DNA of 64,000 nucleotides from Hofstenia miamia (lineage: Eukaryota > Xenacoelomorpha > Acoela > Hofsteniidae): the NCBI GenBank assembly GCA_900660155.1, contig CABFPE010000035.1, forward strand, positions 539,793-603,792, read 5' to 3'. How positions within the stretch are numbered: position 1 is the first letter of the stretch; the number at the start of each line of letters is the position of its first letter. This document shows positions 1 to 11,676 of this stretch, in pieces. Below the pieces are notes generated by a model. That model saw only the letters and a program-made list of their open reading frames with translations, did no database searches and had not been told where the DNA came from. The translations under genes and the position numbers were made by a program.

Positions 1-63
1 TTACATATTCTAATCAATGTTGACTAAATTATGTAGTGGACGGATTAATTTAAACCACAATAT

Positions 64-136
<73 letters not shown>

Positions 137-904
137 GTAATTAAATAAGTTAAAAATGAAGCAACTTTTGCCTGGTAAGTTGATTTTTTCTTTTCTGATG
201 CGATTGAAACGACAGCAAGCGTTGTTTGCTTCTTCTTAAACAGATGGATCATTCTCATTTCTCGTCCCTTCGTCAATCTCAATGCATTTTCCTTTCCAGA
301 AATAACGGATTTTCATTCTTTCAACAATTTGTCAATATCGGTTGTACAACGCCGGTACTGTGCATCATTTATTATGAGATCTAAAAATTCAAAAAGGGGG
401 GGGGTCTTCATTCTAAGCATTTTAGAGAAAACTAATTGACATGTTGTAAGCTGTACAGTTCAAGTAACTAATAGAACCAGTAAATAAAAATAAAGGTACA
501 ATCGCTTTACAAGTGTTAATGTTTGTTGAAAATCTGTTGAACTCCTTTAACTGCACTCTTATATTTTCGTCCATGTGGCTTGCAGTATTACACACATTTT
601 GAATAAAACTAGCATAGACTGAACAAATTTGATCTTATTGATCGATTATAAGCAACAATATATATTGAGATATTTAATGCCCATTTCAATTGAATTTCAA
701 GTTTTTTATGAAGCGCATCGTTAAGTCACTAAATAATATATTGCGTAGTTAAGATGTCTAAATCTAAAAGTATGCAAGATTTGAATTATCTCAAAAAAGT
801 GATAATTGCCTAACTATTAGCGAATAATTTTTATACCTATAGCTAATTTTCAAACTATTATATTAATGTAAGTGTTAAACTTGAATTTTGAGTCAATAGT
901 TAGT
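1..904. other. Non-coding flank with TA microsatellite
   Basis: No gene recognised. A TA dinucleotide repeat fills about 61-136 and a run of G lies near 396-405. A short minus-strand open frame over 10-282 is partly translated TA repeat (IYIYIY), and its remainder resembles nothing I know. Confidence 0.6.
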
Positions 905-1460
905 CTTAGTTATTTAAAAGTGTCTGTGGTAAGTACATTAACACCATTTATATTCAAAGTCACTACAGAAACATCGTAATTACTTTTATTGCGTTGTAAA
1001 ATACAAAATTTCGTTTTAGCTTCATTAAATATTTTCTTATTCATCCAAAAATATTTTGATACTTTGTTGCAATTCAATGCTATAGATATCACTGCAAGGT
1101 GCATTCATATATTATCGCTGAATAAGCAGGTGTCATCGCCATATTGAATTAAGTTGCAATTAGTTATATACTGCATATCATTTATATAAATACTAAAGAT
1201 CTAGAATCGTTTATTGATGCAAAACATTATAGCCTGGTAGCCTCCGTGGAATTGTTGGTTTAGTTAACTAGTGATCAATAGTTTTTCAGTTAGTATGTTT
1301 GCATAACTAGAATCAAAGGCATTTGAGAGATCTAAGCAAACTATAGCTAAAAATTTATCAGCTTTGAGCGATGCTGTCCATTTCTCAGTAGTATTTAGTT
1401 GTACATTAGTTGTTGAAAAACATTAGATAGTTCTAGATTGTCACAAAGATTGTTTCCATT
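905..1460 (-). pseudogene. LINE reverse transcriptase fragment
   Basis: Read on the minus strand, this stretch shows non-LTR reverse transcriptase motifs in the right order although frames change between them. First comes a palm segment with LNTTEKW and VCLDLSNAFDS (about 1400-1280), then YINDM followed by the active-site box IQYGDDTCLFS (about 1190-1115), then the thumb-side segment AKTKFCILQ (about 1000). The YxDD box with its preceding and following blocks is diagnostic of LINE RT. The piece is 5' and 3' truncated and has internal stops and frame changes, so it is dead. The clade (CR1/Jockey/RTE-like) cannot be fixed from so little sequence. Confidence 0.75.
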
Positions 1461-2475
1461 CTGATCTCTTATCAAAACAATTGAATTGAACGTAGATCGC
1501 TTATTATATGTGATTTAATGCATTAGCTTCCATTTTAACATTTCATTTGGAAGATGTCCATATTTTATTTAGGATGCATGGCGATTTTCTATATTAGAAA
1601 CATTTCTAGCTTTTTTGTGTGGCGAAATATTTGCTTGTTCCAGAATGTAATTTTTTTGTCTGTTTTTTGTTCTTTGTTTGTCTTTTGAATTTAAGAATAT
1701 AATAATTTTTCATAGCCTGCTGTGTTAAAAGAAAATGTCATAAATGACATATTTAAAAAAGAAAACAAAAAATTCCTAAATTGAAACTTATCAAGCATAT
1801 TAGGTGGTAGAGTTGTATACCTCAGGGTGGTATTACTGAGGGCAGGGGCATATGATGTATTTTGGACAATTTGTCAAACGGATTGCTCTGTGGTAAGTAT
1901 TGAGGGAATAAGCTTTTGTAAGCTACAGTGTTTGTCGATGTGTTTGAGAACGCTGTTTAATGTAGTGAAGGCCGCTCATAAAGTATTTTTTGAGTGTAAG
2001 AACGAATTTCGAGATTCCAATGAAAGATGGATTTTGGCTATTGTTACCAGAAAACTTTAATACAGAGAAATTAAATTTTCGTGAGAAGTAACAAATTTGC
2101 TTTTTATCTGAAGTAACCTATTGCAGAAAGAATGAAGTTAGGTATAGAAAAGTCTGGTTGTATAAAGGTTTGAATACTTAACTTCATGTTTCTGAATCTT
2201 TAGTATATTATTCATTTCGTCTGATTTGTACAGTTTCCATCAAGGTTTAGGGATATAGCTAAATTGTGTGTTGCAGTTCTGAAAAGTGTACTACAGAGGC
2301 GGTCTTATAAGTATAGCATAAAATTGTTTAAACCAGTGTCTTAAATTTAATCATGCAAAATGACAAAAACATCCAAGTTTATCTTACCTTAACACTGCTA
2401 AAGATTTGAAATGCATTCAGAAAATAGCTGAAACTAATAGAAAATGAAAGAATATGGAGTAAGAAGATTGACAAT
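1461..2475. other. No recognisable gene
   Basis: AT-rich sequence. A 77-codon open frame at 1827-2060 (+) has no recognisable family features and reads like chance. Confidence 0.5.
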
Positions 2476-2520
2476 TTAACACTAGAACGCCCGCAGCTGC
2501 AACCCAACCTTGGCGGGCGT

Positions 2521-2541
2521 GTGATGTCATTTTGACATCAC
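2521..2541. repeat. piggyBac subterminal palindrome, left copy
   Basis: Perfect 9-bp stem (GTGATGTCA / TGACATCAC) around a TTT loop, 42 bp inside the left terminus. It is a likely transposase-binding site by position, because related copies sit at the other end. Confidence 0.7.
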
Positions 2542-2824
2542 CCCTCAAAAATTTTTTTGACAAATTGTGGTTTTTATCTATAGATTGGAAAAGTTAATTG
2601 TATTTAAAGGTATTATAAGATAAAATGGTTTTCGACTGGTGATTTTAAGTTGCAATTATCATTTAATAAATGCAACTTAAAATCGTTAGTTGCATGCATT
2701 TGAACTTTTGAACTGGCAATTTGGTAATAAAAAACTATTTAATAGGTTAAAATGTTTATTTTAGACAATTTCCAACGTTAATGGATGATTTATAAAAGCA
2801 TTGACAAAATTACAATAATGGTTT

Positions 2825-4571
2825 TCATATTTTACAAATCAATGTCTCTACCTTGATTGCTACACAATTGCCACATACTGGTCTTTTGCATTTTCTACAC
2901 GTTTTATTAGTTTTATTTCTTGACTTATGAGCGCATTTTACCTGGCAACAAACTCTTTTAGCAATTGCAAGCAAAGGGTGTTCCTCGGTTTCACTTTCTT
3001 CATTAGATTGTTGAGGTTTCCAAATATTCTGTAACTCACAAATGAGTTTCAACAAATAATCACGTCGAGTCATTTTATCACCTCCTACTTCATTGTACAT
3101 TATGACAGACTTTATTGCAGCTAAATCTAGTACATTGTAAAATACTTGTAATGGCCAGCGTCGTGATGATGCTTTGCTTGTGTACAACCGGGCCTTTTGA
3201 TCTAACACATCAACTCCATACTTCGTTGAATTGTAGTAATCAATGGTTTCTGGAGTTTTGTTTTTTCTGAACAAGCTACAGTTTTATGCACCGTACTCAA
3301 CAGCAAAACGTTCTTTGATGGTTTGCATTGACAAATCGTCAAAGTTGTGATTTCATTTCTCAATATTATTGTGGAAGTTTAAGTGATTTTACTTGATGTG
3401 GGATTTCTCTCCTGACTCTGTTCATAGTGCCCCCAATGCTTGTATTCTTGGCCTTTAATTGTTCAGATAGTTTCACAGAAGTAAAAAATTATCCTTGGTA
3501 ACATTTCTGCCTTTGCCAGTGAAGGGCTCAGTGAGTGATTTATTACCAGGTCGATGATCATCCTTTCCTACATAAGGAAATACATTCAATAAATACGTCG
3601 TTTTGGTATCCACAGCAAGGCAAAATTTTATGCCAAGTTTATCTAGCTTGCTAGCAATATATTGAGTGAAAGGACATCTGGATTTTGTATTAAAGAGTTG
3701 CTCATCAACGGAAAAAATTTCATGAGGAATATAGCATGCTTTAAAGTTTTCAATAAAACGATTCCAAATTGTGGAGAAAAGTGATAACTTGTCATGTTGA
3801 ATTTTTTCACTTCTTGACGATCTAATGTCAAAACGTATGTATCTGATCAGTTCCTTGTATTTGTTGCGAGACATGATTTGATTGAATATTGGTGGTCCCC
3901 AATTCTTTGACCATAAATAATACACAGGCTATCAGTCCACGAGTGAACATCACTGACAAAAGCTCATGAATTTCTTCTAGGGAAGTATTCCAGTTTTCAT
4001 TGCCTGTTTTAGAGCGTGCCTCAATTTTTGTACATTCGACTATGTTGTCAATGATGAACTTGTCTATAAATAAATTGAATGCACTAAAGGCGTTTCCCTG
4101 GACAACATGTCTTTTTGCATAAAATGTAGGACCAGGAACATCTCTAATCACATTGGTCTGTCCAACACGTCCAACTTCGTTATTTGAAGAATTAACATCC
4201 CATTTTGTGTCATCTTTTGCAGTAAAAACAGAGCCAGTTATGGGTGAAATTGCTTCTAGCTTGCACTTTTTGCGAACATTCCCTGACGAAGTAGTTGGTG
4301 CGTCCATCGAAGAAGACTAAACAGATGGAGGAGGCTGAAGAGCAATATTGTTGTCATATGTATCCAGTATTTCTTCAGTGTCCACATCCTCTTCTGATGA
4401 TCTACATGACTGTGGGATATATTCATCATCACTACTTATTCCAACATCTTCCCCTTCTGATTCAAAATAAGGTGTAGCTTGCAGAATACTGCGTATTTGC
4501 TCCTCTGATAATGTTTTTCGTGACATGTTGCTTATTCGCTCCTCAACACTAGAATAACTGCACTGTGCCAA
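2825..4571 (-). pseudogene. piggyBac transposase (broken)
   Basis: DDE transposase of the piggyBac family, which cuts and pastes at TTAA. The acidic N-terminus begins at about 4571. The core covers about 4307-3473 and the C-terminus 3274-2825. Catalytic-site blocks are visible: SVDEQLF (first Asp), NVTKDNF (second Asp) and KYGVDVLDQ (the Asp pair of the third site). The C-terminal cysteine-rich finger typical of the family is present (CCQVKC..., then CRKCKRPVCGNC). The total is about 580 codons, the normal size. A stop near 4314, a frame change near 3830-3925 and a break between 3473 and 3274 split it into four open pieces, so it cannot make a protein as it stands. Confidence 0.9.
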
Positions 4572-4705
4572 TTGCGCTGCCTATATAACTATGTACCTGG
4601 GTAAACGTGTTGAAACTTGTTGTTGGATGTTCTGAGTGAAGCTCTTTCACTCATTGACATACATGCCACAACCTTTCCTGTACTATATTTATTCAATGAT
4701 ATAAA

Positions 4706-4724
4706 GGATGTCAAAATGACATCC
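4706..4724. repeat. piggyBac subterminal palindrome, internal copy
   Basis: Perfect 8-bp stem GGATGTCA / TGACATCC around AAA. It lies upstream of the transposase start, so it could also sit in the promoter region of the transposase gene. Confidence 0.7.
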
Positions 4725-5117
4725 GAATTTAGGAAAAGTTTTTTGAGCAATATATAAATTCACAAGCACTGAATCAACGAAACATATTTATTTACATTAT
4801 TCAGATATTTTTTACAACTTTGAAGAAAAGAAACCTGTATTTCCGCGATTTATAGCCTATCTTAATACATTAATTATAACTATAAACCTATATAGATCTT
4901 GTAAAGGATGCTGATCTAAATTGCTCTTAATATTTGCATGCATATTTCTAAACTAACAATACATTCTAATACTTTAATATTATGTTATTTTTAATAAATT
5001 GATTGTTTGTCTTCTAAACAAGGATATTACTTTACTTTAATGTATATTACAGCAAGACCTCGTACTTTAGTTTACAATATGTGTGCAAATTAGGTGTCTT
5101 CGCGAGATGTTTCTGTA

Positions 5118-5193
5118 GATAAACCGCACCCCCGCTTTGGGAGCAATTTTTCGTGGAAAAAGGTGCGGCTTATACACTGGTAAATACGGTATT
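5118..5193. repeat. MITE-like end remnant inside piggyBac
   Basis: The stretch has ACCGCACC at its left and GGTGCGGC at its right, then a terminus ending in TAAATACGGTA. The last part resembles the terminus of the MITE at 6289-6707 (TACCGTATTTTCC read the other way). It was probably inserted into the piggyBac element and later decayed. Confidence 0.4.
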
Positions 5194-5321
5194 ACAAATT
5201 TTGTGTAGTAATTTTTAGCGTCATGTATTTCTTATTTGTTCAAAGTAACGTGTTCGGTGAAATATTTAGTCTTAAAAATATAGCCCTGCTGGAACAAAAC
5301 TATTAGTTTTAAATAAGCTGA

Positions 5322-5340
5322 GGATGTCGTTTTAACATCC
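5322..5340. repeat. piggyBac subterminal palindrome, right copy
   Basis: Same motif with mismatches in the stem (GGATGTCG...TAACATCC), 15 bp inside the right terminus. Confidence 0.65.
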
Positions 5341-5359
5341 TTGGCCATCCTAATGTTAA

Positions 5360-6288
5360 ACTGGAAAATAGTGATTAGATAGAAGCCCACCTCCAATCCA
5401 ATTAGTTTCCTTAGTTGCTAGTCCTGAAATAGTGAACAAGTTGTTATCCTGATAAAAAGGTAGCTATAAAAGTTCAATTAACTAAGAGCGCGTGTAACTA
5501 CTTAAAAGCAATTACGAAATAGCTAGAATTAAATATTGATTTGTAGTGATAATTTTTCTGACAATCCGCAATGGTTCTCTTCAACTGCGATCTTTTTGTG
5601 TCGACAAGTTTCTTCATAAAATTGAGTAAAAATTGTTGAGATTCCCCCGTTATATTCTCATAATTTGTATTACCTATTTTCAATCTTTATCATGCCTTGT
5701 TATTAATGCATTTTTGTCTATATCGTTTACAGTGGTTAGCATTCATGATCGTCATTTTATAGATTTAGTCTATTTTCACAAATTAGGCAATTAAATGGCA
5801 GCAAAGAATTTTAAATAGTGTTCAAGAAAAACAAAAACATCATTTTAAATCAAATTTGATGGTATGTACGTTGTGCGCATTAACTGACAGGTTTCAAGGA
5901 TCTTGCACTCTCCTTTAATCATTACGTTCTAATTTTTTGAAAATTATGTCGGCTGGAAAATTTCTTTCAAGAAATTGTTATGACATCTTTAATTATTGTA
6001 TATACTTTTTCTGTAAAATTGCAACTAACAATACCTCAACTTTTTATCCTCAGATTGTTACATTTTGAGGGAATATCCAATTTTGGAATTATTTATTGCC
6101 TTTACATTTAGGTATTACTTAGTTAAACATTGATTATACTAAAAAAAGTTAAACAGTTTGGTAAATCATTGTGAAGGGTTGAAAATATAGGCATTCGATT
6201 GTATCTCAAAGGCAATTTTAAAGAAGTTTAAAATCCCAACAATACTGGAATCACTCTTTAGTCAAACGGCGATATTTCAATATTAAGG
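5360..6288. other. No recognisable gene
   Basis: AT-rich flank. A 61-codon minus-strand open frame at 5498-5683 shows no family features. Confidence 0.5.
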
Positions 6289-6707
6289 TACCGTATTTTC
6301 CGGCTAATAAGCCGATTTTGTGGACCTAATTTTTGAAACTTATTTCGTGGGATCGGTTTATTAGACGAACAAGCTGTGATCGCGATTGCAAAATTCCAAA
6401 CCATCAACGCATTTATATAATCGATCGTATTTTACGTGGCCGCACGTTGTCGCTGTAAGTAATGTCACTGCTTTGTTATGACAATCAACAAATAATAATC
6501 ATTATCTTCCACTGATACCGTAATATTTATTAGCTGTTGATAAATAACGGTAACGTAACGAATGTAGCGCTTAGCTAATGTAATGCATAAGTAGAGTAAG
6601 CTAGCTAAAGCAATTTCTTTAATTCGGCTTATTGGATGGTAATGTTTAAAAACCTTCATTTTCAGATCAAATCAATAGTCGCGGCTTATTGGCCGGAAAA
6701 TACAGTA
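6289..6707. mobile_element. MITE with 27-bp terminal inverted repeats
   Basis: The left end reads TACCGTATTTTCCGGCTAAT and onward to AAGCCG. The right end, reverse-complemented, reads TACTGTATTTTCCGGCCAAT followed by AAGCCGC, a match of about 25 in 27. A second, weaker inverted pair (GGTTTATTAGACGAAC near 6354 and CGGCTTATTGGATGG near 6627) lies further in. There is no coding capacity over 419 bp, so it is a non-autonomous DNA transposon. Ends of this general form are widespread in animals; the superfamily is not assigned. Confidence 0.75.
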
Positions 6708-8584
6708 ATTCATAGTTTTCACTTTTACGGACCTTAATGCCAGCTGCGGGAAATGTTTATCATTGCGTCCTTGAGTGATGACTTTCGCAGTCTCTTACTG
6801 GGCATAAATTGACAATATCCGTTGTTAAGTGTTAATTATTAGCATATTTTTTGCTTTTAGTAAAAAATTCAGTTTACAAGCAGTGCTTTATTTGCAGTAA
6901 GACATTAGTGTTATTTTTTAAGTAATATTTTGAGTTCCCACTCCCGAGAGTTTTTGACGTAAAAGATTCCAATACGTTCTGTTGCAGTATTAGTGAATCA
7001 ATGTTTTTGTATCAAGTCGTCTATGTTTAACATATTTAGATCATTCACCCATCAGTTGATGAATATTTCGAAGGATTTGATGGACAGCAATACATAATGA
7101 GGCCGTCGCTCAGAAAGTATTATCCTCACGACAATCCCTAATTTCTGAATGTGCAATTTGAAATTAATTTTGGTGCTGAGTATTTGTGCCTTAATTGGTA
7201 GTAACTTTGGTTAAATTTTATGTGTACATTTGTTTATTATGTAAATTCGAATACTTAATATATTTATGTTTTTTATGTAAACAATTAACAATTCTACTTA
7301 ACTTTATACAAAGTCAATAAGTGGTTATTTATCTCAATTACTGTATGTGGTTAACACATTAGTATATAAGTATAAATAGAAATGAATTTTTCATTAGAAC
7401 TAATTTTTACGTTAATTTGTATTTTTATGATTTTTGAGTTCCGCGCTAAACATGAGCCAAGTTTAATTCTTGCATATTTGGTTGTGGTATAATCAAAATG
7501 GGAATCTTTTTGTCTATTTATTTCGAATATTTTTTGCAGTGGTATTTTATTGAATTTTTTGCTAAATTTATATGTTAAAGTGTCATATATACCGGTACAC
7601 TGTATATGAAAACTTTCGAAATATTTGCAATTACCAAAAAATGAAATCTTATATAAGAATTAAAAAAATACTTAATCTTAATTTAAGTAAATATGTAGCC
7701 TAATACAGAACAGCATAGAGTTTGTAACCAAATCAAGTTCAAATATATTCATATCATGGTAACACTAATTTGTCGGGACAACTCTTCTTTTGAGGTTTTG
7801 TACGGGAATAATCTTTTCAGTTCCAATTATTATTGTTAATCTTACTCCAAAATTACATATATTTTAAATCTCATGTACATACACATGTATTAAGGTTACA
7901 AACTTATTAGGAATGTAAATAATGCAACTTTCTTCATATCAGCTTAGTTATCTCAGTAATTGTTTATTGGTCGAATTTGTTCAATAGCGGTATTGATTAA
8001 ATTATAATTTAAGAACCGTTCTTCAATATTTTTCTATTGTTTAGTTGTACTAAGTGATCTTTGATTTAAATGATCAGAAATATTCGATTTCCTTTTCAAA
8101 ATATCGATAAAAATTCAATATTTTGAAGACCTAATATTAGATATTTGCACACTATTTCTTTTTTATTTTTGTTACTAATTAGGTATATTTTCCATTTGAA
8201 TACTTTTAATTTCGATTTTACTTTTTTCTCTGTTAATAAACAAGATGAGTATATGAAATGGGATAAAACAAGTGATCCAAAAAGTATTAACCGCCCTTCT
8301 ATTGGTATAACCGTTTCAAGGTTTTAATTGATCTTATTCATGTACCATACGCCATTTTCTTTAATATATCCTTTACCTAGTTAATAATAATCAATTTATG
8401 AATCGAATATTCCATGATTTTTTTTATAAATTTAGTGTTAATAGTAATTAAATAATTGGATTTTGAATGATTGTAATTATAATTGATTTATGAAGTTCAA
8501 AAAAAATTTTAGAATTAGTAATAAATGGTAGAGTAGATGTATTTGATTTTTGTTGGTTCCTGAATGACGTTGTTACGCATCTTT
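6708..8584. other. No recognisable gene
   Basis: AT-rich, with no motif or repeat structure I can name. A 60-codon frame at 8145-8327 (+) looks like chance. Confidence 0.5.
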
Positions 8585-9115
8585 ATAATAATAATAATGT
8601 TTTATTTCATATTTTGAAATACATCAAAATATCTTATTAATAGTTGAAAAACATCGACTGGGGAACACATTCTCAAATTTTCTATGCAGATGTTTTTGTG
8701 CTTTTGGTAGATTTTTTCAAAGTCTTTCTAATGCATATGGCTGACGTTCTGGAATAATTCCAGAAAGATGATTATCATTATTAATAATGTCTTTATACAG
8801 AGAATTGTCACTAAATTTGATAACATTATGAATTGAAGTATATTCTGTAATCACTTTAATCCTAACAGCTTTTCTTTGGCGATTCATTTCTTCTATTTTT
8901 AATGACTATTAAGTCTTGTCAATATCTATTGCAGAAAGCATTAACTTTATTAATAAATAAATATCTAGTTTAAGAAATTATTAAAGAATGATTGCAATTT
9001 TTCGATATTTTCTTTTAAGGTTGAAATATTACCATAAATTGTACATGATTACTATTAATTTGCTGATCCATATTATTTAAATATATTCTTAATAGTAATG
9101 GACCCAGTAGTGATA
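8585..9115 (-). pseudogene. LINE reverse transcriptase 3' fragment
   Basis: On the minus strand, about 9110-9030 reads LGPLLLRIYLNNMDQQ, the RT block that precedes the active site. After a decayed gap, about 8900-8640 resembles the C-terminal part of LINE ORF2 (EEMNRQRKA..., IIPERQPYALERL). The minus-strand end carries a polyadenylation-like AAATAAAAC followed by repeated ATT (8585-8605), like the short tandem tails of CR1/L2-type elements. The open frame is lost and the piece is old and truncated. Confidence 0.55.
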
Positions 9116-9230
9116 AATACTTGTTAAATTATCGATTATAAATATCATTTTTGATCAACTGTTGTGCCAAAGTAATAATCACTCGAGTTAAAGTTCATTA
9201 TTTTAACAAAAACATTCAAATATATTTCGA

Positions 9231-9373
9231 TTTATAAAGTCATCGTCAGTTTTACAAATAATTCCCTTTAAATTTAATTGAGTTTATTGCAATATTTTAT
9301 TTCACTAAATCTTAATTATTGGTATTCGTATTTAGACTTAGTTGAAATGATCATATTAGAATGCTTTCAGTGT
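9231..9373 (-). repeat. Inverted copy of Penelope-like 3' end
   Basis: Reverse complement of 10021-10192. Shared blocks include the last coding codons and the 3' untranslated end (ACTGACGATGACTTT). The copy stops abruptly at the start of the plus-strand body. Confidence 0.8.
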
Positions 9374-9380
9374 TAAAATA

Positions 9381-9764
9381 ATGAGGGACTCAACATCATT
9401 TATAACTGTAATATACAAGAAACCATCAGATACCGGCCTATTCCTTAATTTTAATTCAAATTGTCCAAGATCTTTCAAAATATCCTTAATTAAAAGATCA
9501 ATACATAGGATATTCGATATTGCAAGCTCTTATGACAGCATACATGAAGCAATTATCAAATTGAAGGCAGACTTGAGAAAAAATGAATATCCAAACAATG
9601 TTATTGATAAATATATCAAAGAAGCAATTTCAGAAATAGTCACGAATGACAAAGAAATAAAGTATTCACAAAAATTTGAACATGTATTTAAAATCCACTA
9701 TCGAGGAATATATACAACAAATCTAATACATCAAGTGAGAAAGATCGAATTAAAGAAAAAGTAA
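9381..9764 (+). pseudogene. Penelope-like RT, C-terminal part
   Basis: 127 codons. The start carries the Penelope-type block TVIYKKPSDTGLFLN, followed by NCPRSFKISLIKRSIHR, which matches the conserved '...YRKPTxTGLYLNWxS..P...K..LI..L..R' region after the RT palm in this group. The catalytic palm itself lies upstream and is absent, because the element is 5'-truncated at the inverted-repeat junction. Confidence 0.75.
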
Positions 9765-9823
9765 GATTTGTTTACAAGATCCACAAACTTAATGCAAAGC
9801 TTGGTCTTAAATCAACAACTAGC

Positions 9824-10108
9824 ATGTCCAATAAATCTAATGTAATTTATAAGTTTCAATGCACCTGTGGTGAGGATTATATCGGATATTGTGCTCGGCA
9901 ACTAAGCAGAAGAACAAAAGAACATGAAATTAATTCAACCATTTCAAAACACCTAAAAAATTGTGGACTAACTTATGATGTAAGAATTTTAAAGAATACC
10001 GATGCAAAATATCTTAAAATCACTGAAAGCATTCTAATATGTTCATTTCAACTAAGTCTAAATACGAACGAAAATTATATAGCCTACATAAACTATTGTT
10101 ACCAATAA
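9824..10108 (+). pseudogene. GIY-YIG endonuclease domain of Penelope-like element
   Basis: 94 codons. VIYKFQCTCGEDYIG supplies the GIY-YIG core in its Penelope form (hydrophobic-I-Y, a CxC pair, then YIG). The following helix RQLSRRTKEHE carries the expected arginine. A short ISKHLKNCGLTYD segment matches the H...C part of the linker finger seen in these endonucleases. In intact elements this domain nicks target DNA for priming. It is separated from the RT piece by a break. Confidence 0.8.
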
Positions 10109-10248
10109 TTAAGATTTAGTGAAATAAAATATTGCAATAAAATCAATTAAATTTAAAGGGAATTATTTGTAAAACTGACGATGACTTTGAAAGTCAAAAT
10201 ATATTTTAAAATTATTAAAAATCCTTAAAAATGCTCAATTAAAGTTCA

Positions 10249-10690
10249 TTAGTTCCTTAAAAAATTATTGTTAAAGTATTTCTTTACATAAATTCTTTTA
10301 GTGTAATATATCCGCGAATCTGTTTGTGCCTTTATATTGTTAAGCAAGTGGTCTGATATATAAAAATCTGTAAAAACGGCATATGCATTAATGCTTGAAA
10401 CGTATACGATGATAAAATCAATTAAAGAAGACTTAATAAAGTTAATATGCGTTGACACATCTTATTTAATACTTCCATATCAACTAAATCGTTAATTTTC
10501 TTTTCAATTGCACGCAAGTAGTTTTGATTATAAACACCCATGATAATAATTTAGTTTGTTGTTTTATTTTTAATGCAAATTTCTTTGTATGAGTTTTCTT
10601 CAAAAGCTTAAAATAATTAATTTTTACTACAATAACTAAAATAGATACTATTACTAATAAATTATAATTGAAATCATTCAAAATCATCTA
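10249..10690 (-). pseudogene. LINE APE-type endonuclease fragment
   Basis: Minus-strand translation gives NDFNYNLL near 10670 (the GDFN block of AP endonucleases). After a frame change it gives SSLIDFIIVYVSS and then ISDHLL (the SSLIDxI and SDH blocks) at about 10430-10330. Order and spacing fit the C-terminal half of a LINE endonuclease. No RT follows on this strand. Confidence 0.6.
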
Positions 10691-10929
10691 CACATTCACA
10701 AAATCCAATTATTTAGTTACAATTAACACTAAATTTATAAAATTAATCATGAATACAAACATACGCTGAGATGATTTCTCCGCGATCGGTTGGTCCCGCT
10801 GAGCTCTCCGTCCTACGTTCACTCGGTAGTGAGAATTTCATAACGAGTGAGCGTAGCAGAATCACGTCTGCTAAACTTCTAGCTCCCTTCAACAATCTAT
10901 CAAAGGAAGAGCTTTTAACATTGCACAGC
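10691..10929. other. Unassigned segment, moderately GC-rich
   Basis: Both strands are open over about 10743-10940 (64-75 codons), and the segment is less AT-rich than its neighbours. Neither translation is recognisable. A single N at 10944 follows, so the segment may be a misjoined repeat piece. Confidence 0.35.
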
Positions 10930-10944
10930 TTATACCACACCGTN

Positions 10945-11390
10945 TACCTCCTTATAATTCAATATCATTTCCAAACTTTTTTCATAAGCGCAATATAAGA
11001 ACTAATCATTATACTAGCATTAAATTTCGTAAAAAAATCAAGCAACAGTCTTTTATTAATGTTGCAATTCGCAATTGGAATCGATTACCAAGTGAAATTA
11101 AAATGATTAAGAGTGCAATTACGTTTAAAAGAAAATTAAAAGCATTTATGTTGAAGGAAAAATTCATTTTGGGTAAATCATGGTTAGGATTCAAATTTTA
11201 CAATAAAGATTATACAATAACGCGCAATTAATTTCCATAGCCTGAACAGAACAGATTTTGTAGTTGTCCTATTTTTTTGTAAATATAGTTATTTGTTATC
11301 ATTCTTGACGCTATTCAGATAATAACCAGTTTTGTAATTGAAAATATTATCTGAATAAATAATATCTTATCTTATCTTATCTTATAATAT
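10945..11390 (+). pseudogene. LINE ORF2 C-terminus and 3' end with TTATC tail
   Basis: The plus-strand frame reads NHYTSIKFRKKI, then SFINVAIRNWNRLPSEIK and SAITFKRKLKAFML, the usual extreme C-terminus of LINE ORF2 ('..WN.LP..I.....FK.KLK..L'). It closes at about 11229. A 3' untranslated part containing a repeated ATTATCTGAATAA hairpin half ends in tandem TTATC units at 11364-11385, the short-repeat tail typical of CR1/L2-like LINEs. The 5' part of the element is missing and the single N at 10944 marks its left edge. Confidence 0.7.
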
Positions 11391-11461
11391 TCAATTCATA
11401 TTTATTTTTTAAAATGATTTAGAAAAATTATCAATAAATTCATACAATGAATTTAATACGA

Positions 11462-11653
11462 TTTACAGCATTCTTTATTTCGATTTAGTGATGAGGATCT
11501 AAAGATCTTGCAAGGATCATACTAGCATTGCTTCGCATTAGCACAATTTAAAGGGAGCAGTAGTCACATCTCTATTGTGAATTTTCCGCGATTCAGCAAG
11601 GAGGGCCAGCTTCCGAAAAGTCTTAATTGAGGTAGCTGAGAAGCCCCCTAGTG
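11462..11653. repeat. Direct duplicate of 11655-11866 ending at a single N
   Basis: The 192 bases are repeated immediately to the right across the N at 11654. The only sizeable difference is 18 bases missing from this copy. This looks like an overlap that the assembler failed to merge rather than a biological tandem repeat. Confidence 0.75.
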
Positions 11654-11676
11654 NTTACAGCATTCTTTATTTCGAT

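Larger units (their letters stand above)
2476..5359 (-). mobile_element. piggyBac DNA transposon with TTAA target duplications
   Basis: The element spans 2480-5355, with TTAA at 2476-2479 and 5356-5359, the target site duplicated by piggyBac. The outer ends are an imperfect inverted repeat: CACTAGAACG on the left and CATTAGGATG reading inward from the right (7 of 10 match). Subterminal palindromes of the form GGATGTCA-nnn-TGACATCC occur at 2521-2541, 4706-4724 and 5322-5340. The transposase lies inside on the minus strand and is broken. About 0.6 kb of non-coding DNA between the coding 5' end and the right terminus contains a remnant of another repeat (5118-5193). Confidence 0.88.
9231..10192 (+). 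mobile_element. Penelope-like element, 5'-truncated, with inverted copy of its 3' end
   Basis: The plus-strand body runs from about 9374 to 10192 and codes the end of the reverse transcriptase and a GIY-YIG endonuclease. Immediately upstream, 9231-9373 is a near-perfect reverse complement of 10021-10192, differing mainly by an insertion of roughly 30 bases in the right copy. Such inverted end-copies attached to truncated bodies are a known trait of Penelope-like elements. The coding part is broken. The fragment is about one third of a full element. Confidence 0.8.

Noticed and set aside
4295-4477. Plus-strand open frame within the piggyBac element
   Set aside because: Antisense shadow of the acidic N-terminus of the transposase.
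10743-10998. Overlapping open frames on both strands
   Set aside because: Neither translation is recognisable and an N lies in the middle of the plus-strand frame; probably a repeat piece.
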